DNA of 64,000 bases. It comes from Ficedula albicollis (Eukaryota > Chordata > Aves > Passeriformes > Muscicapidae). The stretch is taken from NCBI RefSeq assembly GCF_000247815.1, contig NC_021684.1, forward strand, positions 13,144,558 to 13,208,557. The letters run 5' to 3'. This document shows, piece after piece, positions 63,695-64,000 of this stretch; the stretch's first letter is position 1, and each line of letters opens with the position of its first letter. The position numbers were made by a program, and so were the translations under genes. The notes under the pieces were generated by a model that saw nothing but the letters and a program-made list of their open reading frames with translations, did not search any database and had not been told where the DNA came from.

Positions 63695-64000
63695 TTACAT
63701 TCACTCAGTTATTTTCTCTGCTAAACTTAAAAGGTCATATCCTTTGTGTATACTTTTCTATATGGAAATTTGATTTCTTTAGCACACCAAATAGAAACTA
63801 AATCAACGAAATAATGTATTTTCTATGAAAGGAGTAAATAGTATTCTGTGAAAGGACAGTTAATCTACAGGCTTGTTGTGAATGTGTGAGCAATGGAATG
63901 AATGTTTTATTCTATTTCCTGCAGCAGAGGAGCTGCACAGCTCCTGCACACCACACACATTCTGCCAGTGCTAAGAATGCTTACTGCTGAAAGAGAAAAA

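Larger units (their letters stand above)
5228..64000 (-). other. Large multi-exon minus-strand gene, 5' end outside the window
   Basis: Umbrella entry for the candidate exons listed below. They share strand, have acceptors with polypyrimidine tracts, and in several runs have compatible phases. Spacing is about one exon per 2-5 kb and exon sizes are about 20-200 nt, as in a long gene for a large protein. The protein fragments are hydrophilic, with helical Lys/Glu blocks and a folded-looking C-terminus rich in aromatic and beta residues. I do not recognise the family. A large cytoskeletal or axonemal scaffold (for example SPAG17-like) is a guess only. Some exons are certainly missing from my list, because several neighbours do not join in phase. 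Confidence 0.6.
62370..64000. other. Right edge, mostly unassigned
   Basis: A minus-strand donor CAG|GTAAAT at 62929-62930 ends a short segment open in all three frames with no clear acceptor. A heptamer repeat and a plus-strand membrane-type frame are listed separately. Confidence 0.35.

Overview
The window looks like nuclear DNA of a vertebrate, most likely a bird. It carries a decayed CR1 LINE fragment of avian type at about 54.9-55.2 kb, is about 60% A+T, has few repeats, and holds only short splice-flanked open frames instead of long ORFs. There are no prokaryotic operons, ribosome-binding-site patterns, CRISPR arrays, rRNA or tRNA genes. Apart from the CR1 call, the species group is an inference.

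The main content appears to be the 3' part of one large minus-strand gene. It runs from the right edge of the window down to a terminal exon at about 5.23-5.55 kb, which has a strong acceptor, a stop codon and a correctly placed AATAAA. I rebuilt candidate exons by reading both strands for acceptor, open frame and donor combinations. The best are at about 5.4, 8.2, 13.0, 14.3, 19.1, 27.0, 29.3, 35.35, 36.5, 37.1, 42.9, 54.6, 55.3, 57.15, 59.2 and 61.0 kb. Many neighbours join in phase (42.9 to 36.5, 37.1 to 36.5, 36.5 to 35.35, 29.3 to 27.0, 14.3 to 13.0 to 8.2 to 5.4). The encoded pieces are rich in Lys, Glu and Trp with short beta-like stretches. I do not recognise the protein. Three exons contain a single in-frame stop or need a weak alternative donor, so the locus may be decaying or my exon borders may be wrong there.

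Left flank (1-5.2 kb): presumed intergenic, dominated by an uninterrupted run of 900 C between two T tracts at 775-1746, probably an assembly or base-calling artefact. Right part: a 2.09-kb direct tandem duplication (49945-54117), nearly identical between copies, ending exactly beside a smaller 44-bp tandem duplication. Several other short tandem duplications (27, 42, 50 and 60 bp units) lie in introns. A 9+1+9 palindrome beside a TATA-like box and a consensus splice donor at about 24.2-24.4 kb, an 11-bp inverted repeat at 41.1 kb and a dense TAAT cluster at 46.95 kb are candidate regulatory sites. Long intervals between exons hold nothing else I can name.
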